Program-made: the position numbers and the translations under genes
Virus record (IMG/VR): IMGVR_UViG_3300030116_007057
Coordinates: 1 to 31,708 of that record
Length of the DNA stretch: 31,708 nt
Direction: 5' to 3' (one strand)
Source: a virus
Notes under the pieces: model-generated
Told to the model about the DNA's origin: nothing
Databases searched by the model: none
What the model saw: only the letters and a program-made list of their open reading frames with translations
Shown here: positions 31,292-31,708 of the stretch, in pieces
Layout: each line of letters opens with the position of its first letter
How positions within the stretch are numbered: position 1 is the first letter of the stretch

Positions 31292-31708
31292 TGAACAAAT
31301 ATTACTGGCTAAATAAAGATTCAAAAGCTTTTTTAAAAAGAGGTTATTTACAAGCTGGAGAAACTCCAGAGCAAAGAATTTCAGATATTGCTAAAGCTGC
31401 TGAAAATTATTTGAAAGTAAAAGGTTTTGCCGCAAAATTTGAAGATTATATGGCTAGAGGTTTTTACTCTTTAGCTAGCCCAGTTTGGGCAAACTTTGGC
31501 AGAGAAAGAGGTCTGCCGATCTCTTGCAATGGGGTTTATATCGAGGATCGAATGGATTCTATTTTAGACAAGCAAGCTGAGGTTGGCATGCAAACTAAAC
31601 ACGGATCAGGAACGTCAGCTTATTTTGGAGCGCTTAGAGGTAGAGGTGCAGAAATATCCTCTGGCGGCACTTCTAGTGGATCAGTGCATTTCATGGAGCT
31701 TTTTGATA
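31291..31708 (+). CDS. nrdA: Ribonucleotide reductase large subunit, N-terminal part (runs off the window)
   Basis: The first 139 residues are present; the frame is open at the window end. The start is an ATG sharing one base with the nrdB stop. The sequence RGFYSLASPVWANFGRERG leads to LPISCNG, where Cys79 is the first of the redox cysteines, followed by KHGSGTSAYFGALRGRG and SSGGTSSGSVHFMELF, typical of the large subunit's active-site barrel. The N-terminus is short and lacks the ATP cone, so activity control by ATP/dATP at that site is probably absent. It reduces ribonucleoside diphosphates with NrdB. Confidence 0.93.
   Translation, partial: MNKYYWLNKDSKAFLKRGYLQAGETPEQRISDIAKAAENYLKVKGFAAKFEDYMARGFYSLASPVWANFGRERGLPISCNGVYIEDRMDSILDKQAEVGMQTKHGSGTSAYFGALRGRGAEISSGGTSSGSVHFMELFD

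Noticed and set aside
1-31708. CRISPR arrays, tRNA genes, insertion sequences, integrase
   Set aside because: I found no spaced repeats, cloverleaf-like segment, transposase or integrase motif in the window.

Overview
The window is a piece of a tailed double-stranded DNA phage genome, AT-rich throughout, densely packed with short overlaps (TAATG, ATGA), and without any host-like metabolic gene apart from typical phage accessory genes. A terminase, portal, protease, capsid and tape-measure set is present. There is no visible contractile sheath gene, and a lambda gpM-like minor tail protein follows the tape measure, so a long non-contractile tail is the best guess. The combination of PhoH-like ATPase, Hsp20, class Ia ribonucleotide reductase, SSB, sigma-like factors and glycosyltransferase recalls aquatic and marine phages. 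The host cannot be named from the sequence.

Layout: (1) 1-1517 +: end of a tail-like protein, a small basic protein, a PhoH-like ATPase. (2) 1518-1651: a gap with a GC-rich, foldable element. (3) 1652-12839 +: zinc-ribbon protein, sigma-like factor, HTH-repeat protein, C2H2/ERCC4 nuclease, large terminase, portal, protease with a probable nested scaffold gene, decoration-type protein, major capsid protein, a strong terminator, two connector-type proteins. (4) A bidirectional terminator at about 12850, then a minus-strand block (12918-15996) with a tail-tube-type protein and three neck/tail-completion-type proteins. (5) 16042-27331 +: two tail-chaperone-position genes, a 1942-residue tape measure protein, and three tail proteins. 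(6) 27328-30104 -: small FmdB-start-like protein, Hsp20, glycosyltransferase, SSB, second sigma-like factor. (7) 30105-30319: AT-rich region with 18-bp-spaced repeats. (8) 30320-end +: NrdB and the start of NrdA.

The packaging and head genes make and fill the capsid, the minus-strand neck block and the plus-strand tail block build the tail, and the right end supplies DNA precursors, SSB and transcription factors. The observations most worth following are: a PD-(D/E)xK-like domain inside the tape measure protein, flanked by repeated GYIPNYA-type motifs; a family of three or four tail-tube-like paralogs, one carrying a carbohydrate-binding-like insertion; a duplicated gpM-like protein also split by a CBM-like module; an in-frame nested scaffold start; a start-proximal GTGTAA motif at several gene-cluster heads; a candidate structured RNA; and iteron-like repeats between the sigma-factor and ribonucleotide reductase genes.
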